From Thioalkalivibrio versutus (lineage in GTDB: Bacteria > Pseudomonadota > Gammaproteobacteria > Ectothiorhodospirales > Ectothiorhodospiraceae), in the NCBI RefSeq assembly GCF_001999325.1, contig NZ_MVAR01000005.1, positions 147,372 through 211,371 on the forward strand: a stretch of DNA of 64,000 nt, in the 5' to 3' direction. Positions within the stretch are counted from its first letter, which is position 1, and every line of letters begins with the position of its first letter. The notes below the pieces were generated by a model. The model was not told the origin of the DNA. It searched no databases and worked only from the letters and a program-made list of their open reading frames with translations. Both the position numbers and the translations under genes were made by a program. Positions 1-10,227 of the stretch are shown piece after piece.

Positions 1-354
1 GTAGAGCTGCTGGCTCAGGTCGTCCCACAGCTCGTGCGTCAGGCAGCGATCGCCGTCCTGGCAGTCCTTGTGGCCCTTGCAGCGCGTCACGTCGACTGAT
101 TCATCGACCGCCGTAATGATGTTGGCAATGCTGATCTGGTCCGCACGCTTGGCCAGGCGATAACCGCCACCCGGGCCCCGCACGCCTTCCACCAGATCGG
201 CCTTGCGCAGCTTGGCAAACAGCTGCTCGAGGTAGGACAGCGAAATGCCCTGGCACTGCGAGATGTCGGCAAGCGTCACGGGACCGATCCGGTCGTGAAT
301 CGCCAGATCCATCATGGCCGTCACTGCATAGCGGCCCTTGGTTGAGAGTTTCAT
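1..354 (-). CDS. iscR: Fe-S cluster assembly regulator IscR (3' end outside window)
   Basis: Rrf2-family winged-helix regulator that senses Fe-S status and controls isc/suf genes. The visible 118 residues start [18 protein letters not shown]. They contain the helix-turn-helix [15 protein letters not shown] (residues 37-51) and the PGGGY wing. The [2Fe-2S] ligands Cys92, Cys98, Cys104 and His107 fall at the same positions as in E. coli IscR, which separates it from other Rrf2 proteins. About 40 C-terminal residues are cut by the window edge. The isc operon (iscS, iscU) would be expected beyond base 1. Two operator-like sites lie upstream, so autoregulation is likely. Confidence 0.96.
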   Translation of the reverse strand, partial: MKLSTKGRYAVTAMMDLAIHDRIGPVTLADISQCQGISLSYLEQLFAKLRKADLVEGVRGPGGGYRLAKRADQISIANIITAVDESVDVTRCKGHKDCQDGDRCLTHELWDDLSQQLY

Positions 355-426
355 GCTTGTTGCCTCCGAATAACCTTGAGTATGTGTCCTGCTCGACATC
401 CGTTCGCAGGCTGGCATCCATTCTTA

Positions 427-451
427 ATTCTTGACAGCGCCTGTCAGGAAT
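427..451 (-). promoter_or_regulatory. IscR type-1 operator, proximal copy
   Basis: This 25-bp dyad, read toward iscR, has half-sites CTGAC and GTCAA separated by a 7-nt spacer. The flanking ATTC and GAAT complete the type-1 IscR box pattern known from E. coli (YYGAC-N7-GTCRR inside AT-rich ends). It lies 73 bp upstream of the iscR start and would overlap the promoter, as expected for repression by holo-IscR. Seen by eye; binding is inferred. Confidence 0.75.
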
Positions 452-461
452 AATTCCTTAC

Positions 462-486
462 TTACCTGACAATGGTAGTCGGGAAT
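462..486 (-). promoter_or_regulatory. IscR type-1 operator, distal copy
   Basis: Second 25-bp dyad with core CCGACTACCATTGTCAGG read toward iscR. It has the same 7-nt spacing between GAC and GTC as the proximal copy. The two copies are 35 bp apart centre to centre, and each carries a GGAATTATTCC-like flank. Paired type-1 sites in front of iscR are the known arrangement in E. coli. Confidence 0.75.
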
Positions 487-717
487 AATTCCCTCATTCT
501 AGCAGGCGAATGAACAAAGATCACGGAATGCTAACGTAGGTATTCAGAACCGTTCCATGCAACGGAGTTCCCCGGCACAAGAGCGAATCGGCAACGGGCC
601 AGCCTTGGCAGAAGGCAGGGGGGGAGGAAGGACGAAGAGACGATATGCCCGAGCGGAGACGCGCTTTTCCGATGGGTACCGGAGATGACGGACGTGCCCG
701 TCCGGGCACTTGGCTTG
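487..717. other. Intergenic stretch without a recognised gene
   Basis: Lies between the distal IscR operator and the end of the L,D-transpeptidase gene. The only structure seen is a short perfect inverted repeat GTGCCCGTCCGGGCAC near 694-709. It has no T-tract, so it is at best a weak terminator for the gene before it. No credible ORF was seen. Confidence 0.5.
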
Positions 718-1311
718 TCAGCCGGACGGCCGACTGAGCTCCGGCACGGCCGGACCCTCGAGGATCATCACCAGCGTCCCGACCGGCAGGCGCGGGAACA
801 GCTCGATCACTTCATCGTTGCGCATGCGCACACAGCCCTCCGAGGCCGGTTCGCCAATGCGTCCCTCCTCGTCGGTCCCGTGGATGTAGATGTACCGGCG
901 CAGCGAATCCACATTGCCGCCCCGATTGATGCCCGGCTCCAGCCCTTCCAGCCAGAGGATCCGCGAGGTGATGTTGTCGCGCGGGCTTTGCGCGCCCGGC
1001 TCGGTCAGGATTTCCGCGATCTGGCCGGTGTTGCCACGGGCACGGAAGATCGTGCCCCGCGGCGCGCTGTCACCGAAGCGCTCGGCAATCCGATGCAGGC
1101 CCAGCGGTGTCTTGAAGGTGCCCTCCTCGAAACCCACCCCGCGCGCCGAGGTCGATACATCGAAGATCTCCGTCACCCGCCCGGCCTCCCAGACGTACAG
1201 CCGCTGCTGATCCACCCGGACCACCACCACCGGGACATCATCCGCATTGGGGGCTCGTTCGCGGGCATCCCGGACGACGGGTTCGATCCATTGGAGACTG
1301 GGCAAGAGCAC
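718..1311 (-). CDS. L,D-transpeptidase (YkuD domain) family protein
   Basis: 197 aa. The YkuD catalytic signature is clear: the His of IYIHGT and the Cys/Arg of ASEGCVRMRN (about residues 144-166). In this family the Cys nucleophile forms 3-3 cross-links in peptidoglycan or attaches lipoproteins to it. The YkuD domain takes up nearly the whole protein (about residues 25-185). The start used, MLLPSLQWIEPV, gives no convincing signal peptide, which is odd for an enzyme acting in the periplasm. It begins 7 bp after the purF stop, so it is probably the last gene of the cvpA-purF transcript. A different N-terminus or an unusual export route is possible. Confidence 0.85.
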   Translation of the reverse strand: MLLPSLQWIEPVVRDARERAPNADDVPVVVVRVDQQRLYVWEAGRVTEIFDVSTSARGVGFEEGTFKTPLGLHRIAERFGDSAPRGTIFRARGNTGQIAEILTEPGAQSPRDNITSRILWLEGLEPGINRGGNVDSLRRYIYIHGTDEEGRIGEPASEGCVRMRNDEVIELFPRLPVGTLVMILEGPAVPELSRPSG

Positions 1312-1318
1312 CTCGCGT

Positions 1319-2827
<1,509 letters not shown>

Positions 2828-2922
2828 ACGGTTTCAGGCTCCAGGGTTTTGCAAACGCTGACCAAAGCCGTTCACGGCCTGTCAGCACACGTTGCGCTGC
2901 AAATGCCGTTTGCAGCTCGCTT

Positions 2923-3474
2923 CTAGGGTGTCGCCGGCTCGTCGGCGTCGGGGATTACTTCTTCGACCGGCTCGTCACTCGCCAGCAGATCATGGATCTG
3001 TTCCTGCCAGCCTTCCGGCAATTGGGCAATCAGCCAATCCACCAGGCGCTCGAACTCCGGGATCAGGCGGCTGTTTTCCCACCAGGACTCGTCCGGCATC
3101 AAGGTCAGCGAGGCAAGGAAGATCAGTACCGCCACCAGCAGCACGCCGCGCAGCAGCCCGAAGATCACGCCCAGCGAGCGGTCGGTACCGGTCAGCCCGG
3201 TTCCCTTCACCAGGCGGTTGGCCACTACTCCGAGGATGCCGCCCACAATCAGGACGCCAATAAAGATCAGGGCGAAGCCAATGCCCAGGCGCAGGGTGGC
3301 ATCCGAAACCGCCTGGGGGATTTGTTCCGCCACCTCGGCCGCATAGCGGATACCCAGCCACACGCCCACGATCCACGTGGCGAGCGAAAAGGACTCGCGC
3401 ACGAAGCCACGGAAAAGGCTGATCAGCCCTGACACAACGATCAGGGCGATGATGATGAGGTCGATCCAGTTCAC
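2923..3474 (-). CDS. cvpA: CvpA family inner-membrane protein
   Basis: 183 aa. Homologue of the colicin V production protein, a membrane protein conserved next to purF. Four hydrophobic segments are visible, starting MNWIDLIIIALIVVSGLISL and followed by the diagnostic RGFVRESFSLATWIVG. The C-terminal 50 or so residues are an acidic, proline-containing soluble tail (DEPVEEVIPDADEPATP). It lies downstream of dedD and upstream of purF, the same order as in E. coli and Pseudomonas. Molecular function is not settled in the family. Confidence 0.93.
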   Translation of the reverse strand: MNWIDLIIIALIVVSGLISLFRGFVRESFSLATWIVGVWLGIRYAAEVAEQIPQAVSDATLRLGIGFALIFIGVLIVGGILGVVANRLVKGTGLTGTDRSLGVIFGLLRGVLLVAVLIFLASLTLMPDESWWENSRLIPEFERLVDWLIAQLPEGWQEQIHDLLASDEPVEEVIPDADEPATP

Positions 3475-3556
3475 GGGGCCGGCATCGCGTGCTGAAAGGG
3501 CGCGTAGTTTACCCCAGCCATCGGTTCCTCGCAGGGTGCCCCGGTCGTCATGGCCA

Positions 3557-4156
3557 TCAGGGGTGTGCCACCACGATACCGGACAACTCCAGCTCGTCCT
3601 GCAGCCGTTCGCCCAGCTTCACGGCCTCCTCGCGCTGCGCCAGCGGACCGACCTTCACCCGGTAAATCGGGCGGCCATCGGCCATGGAGTCATCGATGAA
3701 GGCCGGCCAGCCCGTGTCGCGCAAGCGGGCCGCCTGCTCGCGCGCGTTGTCCTCGCCGCGGAAGCTCCCGACCTGCACCGCCCACCCGGCCTGCACCGGC
3801 TCGTCTGGCTCGACCGAGCGCACCGGCGCATCCTGGCGGGCCGCGGAACCTCCCTGCTCCCCAGCGGCCGCCCGCGCGCCCTCGCCATTCTCCAGGCTGT
3901 GCAACTCGGCAACCGGCCCGTCGCGTTCCGCCGCCGGCGCGGCGGGTGCCGTGTCCCGACGTGCAGCCGGGCGCTCCGATGGCAGGGAGATATCGGGCTC
4001 GGCAAAGGTGGGCGCCGCGGGCACCGGGTCATCGATCCCGCTCATGTACTCGTAACCTGCCCCGTCGAACAACCAGGGCAAAAAGATGACCGCCAGCACG
4101 ATCAGGATGACCGCGCCAACCAGGCGAAAGCGGATGGGATTGTCGCTGCTGGTCAT
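3557..4156 (-). CDS. dedD: DedD-like SPOR-domain protein
   Basis: 199 aa. A single N-terminal membrane anchor (RFRLVGAVILIVLAVIFLPW, residues 9-28) is followed by a low-complexity Pro/Ala/Glu linker (about 35-120). A C-terminal SPOR domain follows (about 124-199, starting GWAVQVGSFRGEDNAREQAA). SPOR domains bind denuded septal peptidoglycan, so the protein should sit at the division site. It lies between folC and cvpA, the usual dedD position. Confidence 0.92.
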   Translation of the reverse strand: MTSSDNPIRFRLVGAVILIVLAVIFLPWLFDGAGYEYMSGIDDPVPAAPTFAEPDISLPSERPAARRDTAPAAPAAERDGPVAELHSLENGEGARAAAGEQGGSAARQDAPVRSVEPDEPVQAGWAVQVGSFRGEDNAREQAARLRDTGWPAFIDDSMADGRPIYRVKVGPLAQREEAVKLGERLQDELELSGIVVAHP

Positions 4157-4266
4157 GCGGTCATCCGAGGGCGGCGCCAGGGCCAGTTAAGGAAACACTA
4201 CACGCCTGTGACAGTACGCTCGCTCGCGCCGGCGTCGCAAGCCGTCGGGCATGACGCTCCTGACGC

Positions 4267-5604
4267 TCAAAGGGCATGCACAACCTCGCCCGCAGCACCA
4301 AGCGCCTCGGCCTGCCCGGACAGTGCCAGCTCGGCCAGGTCCTGCGACTGCTCCAGTACCGCCGCCACGGTGTAGAACGAACCGAACACCACCACCCGGC
4401 CGCAAGGTCCGGCGCAACGCGTTGCTTCTGCGAGGGCCGCCGCGACGTCATCCACGCGGGACACCCGGCGTTGTCCGCTCGCCTCCAACTCGGTGGCCAG
4501 CGCCGCGGCGGGCAATGCCCGCGGCAGGTCCAGCGGGACCGGCACCCAGGCATCGACGAGGCCATCCAGACGACTCCACATGGCGGCCCGCTCCTTGTCC
4601 GCCATGACGGCGACCAGGGCCACCACCGCGCCCGGGGCGGGATGCGCCTCCAGCCAGCGCGCGAGTTCGTTGACCGCATGCACGTTGTGGGCAACATCCA
4701 GCAGCCATTCCGGGTCGCCGTGTAGCCGCTGCAGACGCCCCGGCGCAGAGATCGCCAGGGCCCGACTGACGACACCATCGTCGAGCCCCCGGGCCAGTCC
4801 CAGTGATTCGACCACAGCGAGGGCCGTAGCCGTGTTCAGGAGCGCCGCACCATCAATCCGGGCGGCTGCGCCCTCGACCCGCCATTCGCGCGCCGTCCCC
4901 TGCCACTGCCATCGTAGCGTCGTCGCGTCGCGCGTCAGGGCGAAATCACGCCCACTGCGCAGGCCCTGCGCCCCCAGTTGTGCGGCATGCTCCAGCACGC
5001 TGGCCGGCGGTTCGGGCTCGCCCAGCACTACCGGGCGATTGGGGCGCATGATACCGGCCTTCTCGCGGCCGATCGCCTCGCGACTGTCGCCCAGCCAGGT
5101 CTGATGATCGAGGTCCACCGCGGTGATCGCAGCAACGTCGGCATCCCAGATGTTGACGGCGTCCAGGCGCCCGCCCAGCCCCACCTCCAGCACCTGTACC
5201 GCGACTCCCTGCTCGCGGAACAGCCAGACCGCGGCCAGTGCACCGAATTCGAAATAGGTCAGGGAATCCTCGCCGCGAGCCTGGTCGATCGCCTCGAAGG
5301 CACAGCACAGGGCGGCATCGGAGACGGGCTCGCCGTCGATGCGGATGCGTTCGTTGTAGCGCAGCAGGTGCGGCGAGGTGAACAGCCCGACCTTCAGCCC
5401 CTGCGCCTGCAGCAGGGCCGCGGTGCGCGTCGCCACCGTCCCCTTGCCGTTGGTCCCGGCCACGATCACGGTGGGCGGTCTGCCGGCCCCACGCAGCCCC
5501 AGGCGGTCGGCCACCAGGGCAATGCGCTCCAGGGTCAGATCCATTCCCACGGGATGCAGTTGCTCCTGGAAGGCGAGCCACTGCGCCAGGGTCGTGAAGC
5601 GCAC
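4267..5604 (-). CDS. folC: Bifunctional folylpolyglutamate/dihydrofolate synthase
   Basis: 445 aa. Adds glutamate to dihydropteroate and folates in an ATP-dependent ligase reaction. The Mur-ligase-like P-loop VAGTNGKGTVA (about residues 48-58), the TSPHL loop and the EVGLGGRLDAVN segment are intact, as are the DLDHQ and GREKAGI motifs. It starts 8 bp after the accD stop, so the pair is probably co-transcribed as in E. coli. Length is normal for FolC. Confidence 0.97.
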   Translation of the reverse strand: MRFTTLAQWLAFQEQLHPVGMDLTLERIALVADRLGLRGAGRPPTVIVAGTNGKGTVATRTAALLQAQGLKVGLFTSPHLLRYNERIRIDGEPVSDAALCCAFEAIDQARGEDSLTYFEFGALAAVWLFREQGVAVQVLEVGLGGRLDAVNIWDADVAAITAVDLDHQTWLGDSREAIGREKAGIMRPNRPVVLGEPEPPASVLEHAAQLGAQGLRSGRDFALTRDATTLRWQWQGTAREWRVEGAAARIDGAALLNTATALAVVESLGLARGLDDGVVSRALAISAPGRLQRLHGDPEWLLDVAHNVHAVNELARWLEAHPAPGAVVALVAVMADKERAAMWSRLDGLVDAWVPVPLDLPRALPAAALATELEASGQRRVSRVDDVAAALAEATRCAGPCGRVVVFGSFYTVAAVLEQSQDLAELALSGQAEALGAAGEVVHAL

Positions 5605-5612
5605 CGACTGCC

Positions 5613-6590
5613 TCAGGCGGGGCGCGGCGCGTCGACGCGCTCGCCCTCCGCCCCGTTTTCGGGACTGATAACCTCGACGGACCCCTCACCCTCACCCTCA
5701 CCCTCCGCCTCATCTGCGGTTGGGTCGGCGCCCGGCGCCGGGGCGTGGGTCAGCATGCCCAGCACCGCAGCCAGACGGCTGCGCATGTCACGGCGATCGA
5801 CGATCATGTCGATCGCGCCATGCTCGAGCAGAAACTCCGAACGCTGGAAGCCCTCGGGAAGGGTCTCGCGCACGGTCTGCTGGATCACGCGGGGCCCGGC
5901 AAAGCCAATCAGGGCATTCGGCTCGGCCACGTTCAGATCACCCAGCATGGCCAGGCTCGCGGACACACCCCCCATGGTCGGATCGGTCATCACCGAGATG
6001 AACGGGAGGCGTTCTTCCTGCATGCGCGCCAGCACCGCGCTGGTCTTGGCCATCTGCAACAGCGAGAACAACGCCTCCTGCATGCGCGCACCACCGGAGG
6101 CACTGAAGCACACCAGCGGGATGCCCTGTTCCAGCGACCGGTTGGCGCCGCGCACGAAGCGCTCGCCCACCGCGGAGCCCATGGAACCGCCCATGAAGCG
6201 GAAGTCGAAGGCAGACGCCACCAAGGGGCGCCCCAGAAGCTGGCCCTGCATCACGATCAGGGCATCGCGCTCGCCGGTGGCCCGCTGGGCCGCCACCAGG
6301 CGATCCTTGTACTTCTTGGAATCGCGGAATTTCAGGACATCGGAGGATTCGATATCCGCCGCGATCTCCTCGCGGCCCTCGGCGTCCAGGAAGGTCTCCA
6401 GGCGCCGGCGTGCGCTCATGCGGCGGTGATGACTGCATTTCGGGCAGACATCGAGGTTGCGTTCCACCTCGGGGCGATAAAGCGTCGCGTCACAGCCCTC
6501 GCAACGGACCCACAGGCCCTCCGGGACCCCCCGCTTGGTCGCATTGTCGGTGCGGATGCGCGAAGGCATCAACTTCTCGAACCAGCTCAT
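5613..6590 (-). CDS. accD: Acetyl-CoA carboxylase carboxyltransferase subunit beta
   Basis: 325 aa. Transfers carboxyl from biotin to acetyl-CoA together with AccA, forming malonyl-CoA for fatty acid synthesis. An N-terminal four-Cys zinc ribbon (CEGC then CPKC, about residues 30-53) precedes the crotonase-like carboxyltransferase fold. Typical segments include [11 protein letters not shown] and [15 protein letters not shown]. The C-terminal tail is acidic and contains a GEGEGEG run encoded by repeated GGTGAG hexamers (about 5682-5706). It is not expected to be catalytic and may vary in length between strains. Confidence 0.97.
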   Translation of the reverse strand: MSWFEKLMPSRIRTDNATKRGVPEGLWVRCEGCDATLYRPEVERNLDVCPKCSHHRRMSARRRLETFLDAEGREEIAADIESSDVLKFRDSKKYKDRLVAAQRATGERDALIVMQGQLLGRPLVASAFDFRFMGGSMGSAVGERFVRGANRSLEQGIPLVCFSASGGARMQEALFSLLQMAKTSAVLARMQEERLPFISVMTDPTMGGVSASLAMLGDLNVAEPNALIGFAGPRVIQQTVRETLPEGFQRSEFLLEHGAIDMIVDRRDMRSRLAAVLGMLTHAPAPGADPTADEAEGEGEGEGSVEVISPENGAEGERVDAPRPA

Positions 6591-6626
6591 GCCGTCTCCC
6601 CGTAATTCGAATCGGCGCCGCGCATT

Positions 6627-7460
6627 CTACACCGTGGCTGCCGCGCCCGGGGAGCGCGCCGCATCCATGGCATGACGCATCTCACTGACCACCGCCGCCG
6701 CCGCACGGGCGAAGCCGTCGGCATCTCCGTCGTGCTCCTCGGCCAGGCGCACGATCGCGCTGCCCACCACCACGGCATCGGCCACCTGCGCCACCCTCCC
6801 CGCGGTCTCGGCATCGCGAATGCCGAAGCCCACGCCCAACGGCAGCCCGGTGTGGCGACGCAGACCTTCCAGGCGCGCGGCCAGTGCCGAGGTATCCAGG
6901 GTCTGCGAACCGGTCACGCCCTTCAGCGATACGTAGTAAACGAAGCCGCGCGCCGCCCGGGCCACATGATCGATACGCGCCTCCGAGGTCGTGGGCGCGA
7001 TCAGGAAGATGGGATCGATGCCGGCCTGCTCCAGCAGCCCCACCACGTCCTCGCTCTCCTCCGGCGGCAGGTCCACCGTCAGCAACCCATCCAGCCCGGC
7101 CGCCTTCGCGGTCTGGGCAAAGGTCTCGTACCCCATGCGCTCCACCGGATTCAGGTAGCCCATCAGGACCACCGGCGTAGTGGTGTCGGTCTTGCGGAAC
7201 TCCGCCACCATCGCCAGCACGTCGCGCAACCCGGTGCCAAAACGCAGGGCCCGCTCACAGGCCTTCTGGATCACCGGGCCATCGGCCATCGGGTCGGAAA
7301 ACGGGACGCCCAGCTCGATCAGGTCGGCCCCGGCCTCCACCAGTGCGTGCATCAGGGGTACGGTGGCCCCCGGCTCCGGGTCGCCCGCCGTCACGTACGG
7401 GATCAACGCCGCGCGATTCTGTTCGCGCAGTTCGGCAAAACGCTGCTCGATGCGGCTCAT
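6627..7460 (-). CDS. trpA: Tryptophan synthase alpha subunit
   Basis: 277 aa. Cleaves indole-3-glycerol phosphate to indole and glyceraldehyde 3-phosphate. The catalytic Glu of [11 protein letters not shown] and Asp of MADGPVIQ are present, as are the phosphate-binding GVTGS and GFGI segments of the TIM barrel. Its ATG overlaps the trpB TGA (ATGA), giving tight coupling. accD follows 36 bp downstream. Length fits the family. Confidence 0.97.
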   Translation of the reverse strand: MSRIEQRFAELREQNRAALIPYVTAGDPEPGATVPLMHALVEAGADLIELGVPFSDPMADGPVIQKACERALRFGTGLRDVLAMVAEFRKTDTTTPVVLMGYLNPVERMGYETFAQTAKAAGLDGLLTVDLPPEESEDVVGLLEQAGIDPIFLIAPTTSEARIDHVARAARGFVYYVSLKGVTGSQTLDTSALAARLEGLRRHTGLPLGVGFGIRDAETAGRVAQVADAVVVGSAIVRLAEEHDGDADGFARAAAAVVSEMRHAMDAARSPGAAATV

Positions 7461-8665
7461 AGCGTAATCCCCTCGCGTTCGGCCACGGTGTTCAGGTCCT
7501 TGTCGCCGCGCCCGGACAGATTGATGATGATGCTTTGATCGGGACGCATCTGCGGGGCCAGGTCCAGCACATGGGCAATCGCATGACTGGTCTCCAGCGC
7601 CGGGATGATGCCCTCGGTGCGGGTCATGCGGTGGAAGCCGGCCAGCGCCTGGTCATCCGTTACCGACACGTAGTTCACCCGGCCGATGTCCTTCAGCCAC
7701 GCATGCTCCGGCCCGACGCCCGGGTAGTCCAGGCCCGCCGAGACCGAGTGCGTGCCGATGATCTGGCCGTTCTCGTCTTCCATCAGGTACGTCCGGTTGC
7801 CGTGCAGAACGCCCGGCTGTCCGGCGCACAGTGGTGCGGAGTGGCGCCCGGTCTCGACCCCGTCGCCCCCGGCCTCGACCCCGATCATCGCCACCGACTC
7901 GTCACCGAGGAACGCATGGAACAGGCCGATCGCGTTGGACCCCCCGCCGACGCAAGCCACCAGGGTATCCGGCAGGCGGCCGGTCATCGCCAGGTGCTGC
8001 TCGCGCGCCTCGCGGCCGATCACCGCCTGGAAGTCCCGGACCATCGCCGGATACGGGTGCGGCCCTGCCACGGTGCCAATGATGTAGAAGGTGTCGTCGA
8101 CGTTGGTCACCCAGTCGCGCATCGCCTCGTTCAACGCGTCCTTCAGGGTGCGGGTCCCGGATTTCACCGCCACCACCTCGGCACCCAAAAGACGCATGCG
8201 ATAGACGTTCTGTGTCTGGCGCCGGGTGTCCTCTTCGCCCATGTAGACCACGCATTCCAGCCCCAGCCGCGCGGCCACGGTGGCCGTCGCAACGCCGTGC
8301 TGTCCGGCACCGGTCTCGGCGATGATTCGCTTCTTGCCCAGGCGCTTGGCCAGCAGGGCCTGGCCGATCGTGTTGTTTACCTTGTGCGCGCCGGTGTGAT
8401 TCAGGTCCTCGCGCTTGAGGTAGACCTGCGCCCCACCCAGTTCCCGCGACATGCGCTCGGCGTGATAGAGCGGGTTGGGCCGCCCAACGAACTGCTTCAG
8501 GTCATGATCCAGCTCCGCCAGGAAGTCGGGATCCTGCATGTACTGCTCGTATACCGCCTGCAGCTCGTCCAGCGCCCCCATCAGGGTCTCGGACACGAAG
8601 CGCCCGCCATACGGCCCGAAATGCCCACGGGCATCCGGGAAAGCCGCCCAGTCAATCTTGTTCAT
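7457..8665 (-). CDS. trpB: Tryptophan synthase beta subunit
   Basis: 402 aa from [23 protein letters not shown]-dependent enzyme that condenses indole with serine. The PLP lysine lies in [14 protein letters not shown], and the phosphate-binding GGGSNA and C-terminal SGRGDKD are intact. An upstream in-frame ATG (8722) would add 19 Arg/Cys-rich residues not typical of TrpB, so 8665 is preferred. The start overlaps the end of trpF by 14 bp, and the stop overlaps trpA. Confidence 0.97.
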   Translation of the reverse strand: MNKIDWAAFPDARGHFGPYGGRFVSETLMGALDELQAVYEQYMQDPDFLAELDHDLKQFVGRPNPLYHAERMSRELGGAQVYLKREDLNHTGAHKVNNTIGQALLAKRLGKKRIIAETGAGQHGVATATVAARLGLECVVYMGEEDTRRQTQNVYRMRLLGAEVVAVKSGTRTLKDALNEAMRDWVTNVDDTFYIIGTVAGPHPYPAMVRDFQAVIGREAREQHLAMTGRLPDTLVACVGGGSNAIGLFHAFLGDESVAMIGVEAGGDGVETGRHSAPLCAGQPGVLHGNRTYLMEDENGQIIGTHSVSAGLDYPGVGPEHAWLKDIGRVNYVSVTDDQALAGFHRMTRTEGIIPALETSHAIAHVLDLAPQMRPDQSIIINLSGRGDKDLNTVAEREGITL

Positions 8666-9293
8666 CAGTCTCCACCTCGCATTGACGCACCGCCTGCACG
8701 AAGGCCCGCATGCGTCGTGCATCCTTGATTCCGGGCGCGGATTCCACCCCGGAACTCACATCGACCCCGTACGGGCGCAGGTGTTCCAGCGCAGCGCGCA
8801 CCGAGTCCGTATCCAGCCCCCCGGCCAGCAGCCAGGGCCGTTCCAGGGCATCGGGGACGCGCTGCCAGTCGAAGCGGTGCCCCGACCCGCCGCTGCGCCC
8901 CCCACCATGGCTATCCAGGAGAAACCCCTGGGCATCCGGGTGCTGCTCCATCGCCGGGCGCGGATCCTGCCCCTCGCCCATGGCGATGGCCTTCAGATAA
9001 GGCCGCCCGAAGCGCGCGCAAAACGGCGCCGTCTCGTGCCCGTGAAACTGCAGGCAATCCAGCCCTACCGTCTGCAACACCGTTTCGACTCGTGACGGAT
9101 CCGGGTCCACGAACAGACCCACCGTGGTCACGAACGGCGGCAGCGCGGCCGCGATGGCCGCGGCCTGCGCCGGCTCAACCGCCCGCCGACTCGCTGCATG
9201 AAACACCAGCCCGATGGCATCGGCCCCGGCCGCCGCCGCGGCGCGTGCCTGTTCCGGGCTCGTCACTCCGCAGATCTTCACCCGATAACGCAT
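8652..9293 (-). CDS. trpF: Phosphoribosylanthranilate isomerase
   Basis: 213 aa. Amadori rearrangement step of tryptophan synthesis on a TIM barrel. The start [16 protein letters not shown] was chosen because KICG holds the catalytic Cys at the usual position 8. A longer reading frame to 9368 adds non-homologous residues. The catalytic Asp is likely in FLLDSHGG. The Gly-rich [14 protein letters not shown] and the C-terminal DVSSGVE phosphate site are seen. It overlaps trpB by 14 bp. Confidence 0.95.
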   Translation of the reverse strand: MRYRVKICGVTSPEQARAAAAAGADAIGLVFHAASRRAVEPAQAAAIAAALPPFVTTVGLFVDPDPSRVETVLQTVGLDCLQFHGHETAPFCARFGRPYLKAIAMGEGQDPRPAMEQHPDAQGFLLDSHGGGRSGGSGHRFDWQRVPDALERPWLLAGGLDTDSVRAALEHLRPYGVDVSSGVESAPGIKDARRMRAFVQAVRQCEVETDEQD

Positions 9294-9364
9294 GCGCCCG
9301 CCGGCCTCCTCTGTCCGGTCGCAAAGCCTACCAGAACCCGGCACGCGATCCGGCTTTCCCGCAA

Positions 9365-10216
9365 TCACCCCGGCGCATTCCCCGGGACGCCATCGAGGAC
9401 CGGCCCCGCGGTGATCGGCAGCTCGAACTCCACCGGATAATCCACATGCACGAAATAGAGCCCGCCGGCCGGCGCGGTGATCCCCGACGCGCGCCGATCA
9501 CGCGCCGCCAGAACCTCCGCCGGCCAGCCGGGATCGGCGCGCCCATCCCCTACCGCCAACAGCACGCCGGCGATGTTGCGCACCATGTGATGCAGAAAGG
9601 CATTCGCGTGGATGTCCAGGATCACAAGGGCCCCGCGCCGGATCACCGACAACGAATGCACGCGCCGCACCGGCGATTTCGCCTGGCAAGCCGCCGCCCG
9701 CAGGCTGCTGAAGTCATGTTCGCCGACAAAGGTCTGACCCGCGCGATGCATGCGCTCCGCATCCAGCGGACGCCGCCACCAGGACACTCGTCCGGCCTCC
9801 AGTGCCGGACGCACTGCTCGATTCGCAATGACGTAGCGATACCGTCTGCCAAATGCGCCGAACCGGGCGTGAAACGCCCCCGGAACCGGTTGCGCCCAGG
9901 TCACGGCAATCGCGTCAGGCAGGCGACTGTTGGCGCCCAGGATCCATGCACGCGGCTCGCGCTGCGCCGGAGTATCGAAATGCACCACCTGCGCCGTGGC
10001 ATGGACTCCCGCATCGGTGCGCCCCGCACAACTCAACGCGACCGGATGATTCGCCACAAACCCCAGTGCCGCCTCCAACTGCTGCTGCACGCTGGGACCG
10101 TCCTTCTGGCGCTGCCAGCCCAACAACCCACGCCCGTCATATTCGACCCCCAGCGCCCAGCGTTGTACCAGCTCACCCGCATCGTTGAAGCCCGGTTGTG
10201 CGTGCGCCTCACTCAA
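9365..10216 (-). CDS. truA: tRNA pseudouridine(38-40) synthase
   Basis: 283 aa with a TTG start at 10216. Modifies U38-U40 in tRNA anticodon arms. The catalytic Asp is in CAGRTDAGVHA, and the family segments GVEYDGRGLLGWQ, FHARF and FLHHMVRNIAG are all present. The frame stays open far upstream without an ATG. The TTG is preceded by GAGGAG at good spacing, and translation from it gives MSEAHAQPGF, which fits TruA. The start is 12 bp after the stop of the upstream membrane-protein gene. Confidence 0.94.
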   Translation of the reverse strand: MSEAHAQPGFNDAGELVQRWALGVEYDGRGLLGWQRQKDGPSVQQQLEAALGFVANHPVALSCAGRTDAGVHATAQVVHFDTPAQREPRAWILGANSRLPDAIAVTWAQPVPGAFHARFGAFGRRYRYVIANRAVRPALEAGRVSWWRRPLDAERMHRAGQTFVGEHDFSSLRAAACQAKSPVRRVHSLSVIRRGALVILDIHANAFLHHMVRNIAGVLLAVGDGRADPGWPAEVLAARDRRASGITAPAGGLYFVHVDYPVEFELPITAGPVLDGVPGNAPG

Positions 10217-10227
10217 ATGTCCGCTCC

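Noticed and set aside
694..709. Inverted repeat GTGCCCGTCCGGGCAC as a terminator after the L,D-transpeptidase gene
   Set aside because: No T-tract on the minus strand and a very short loop. Not supported as a rho-independent terminator.
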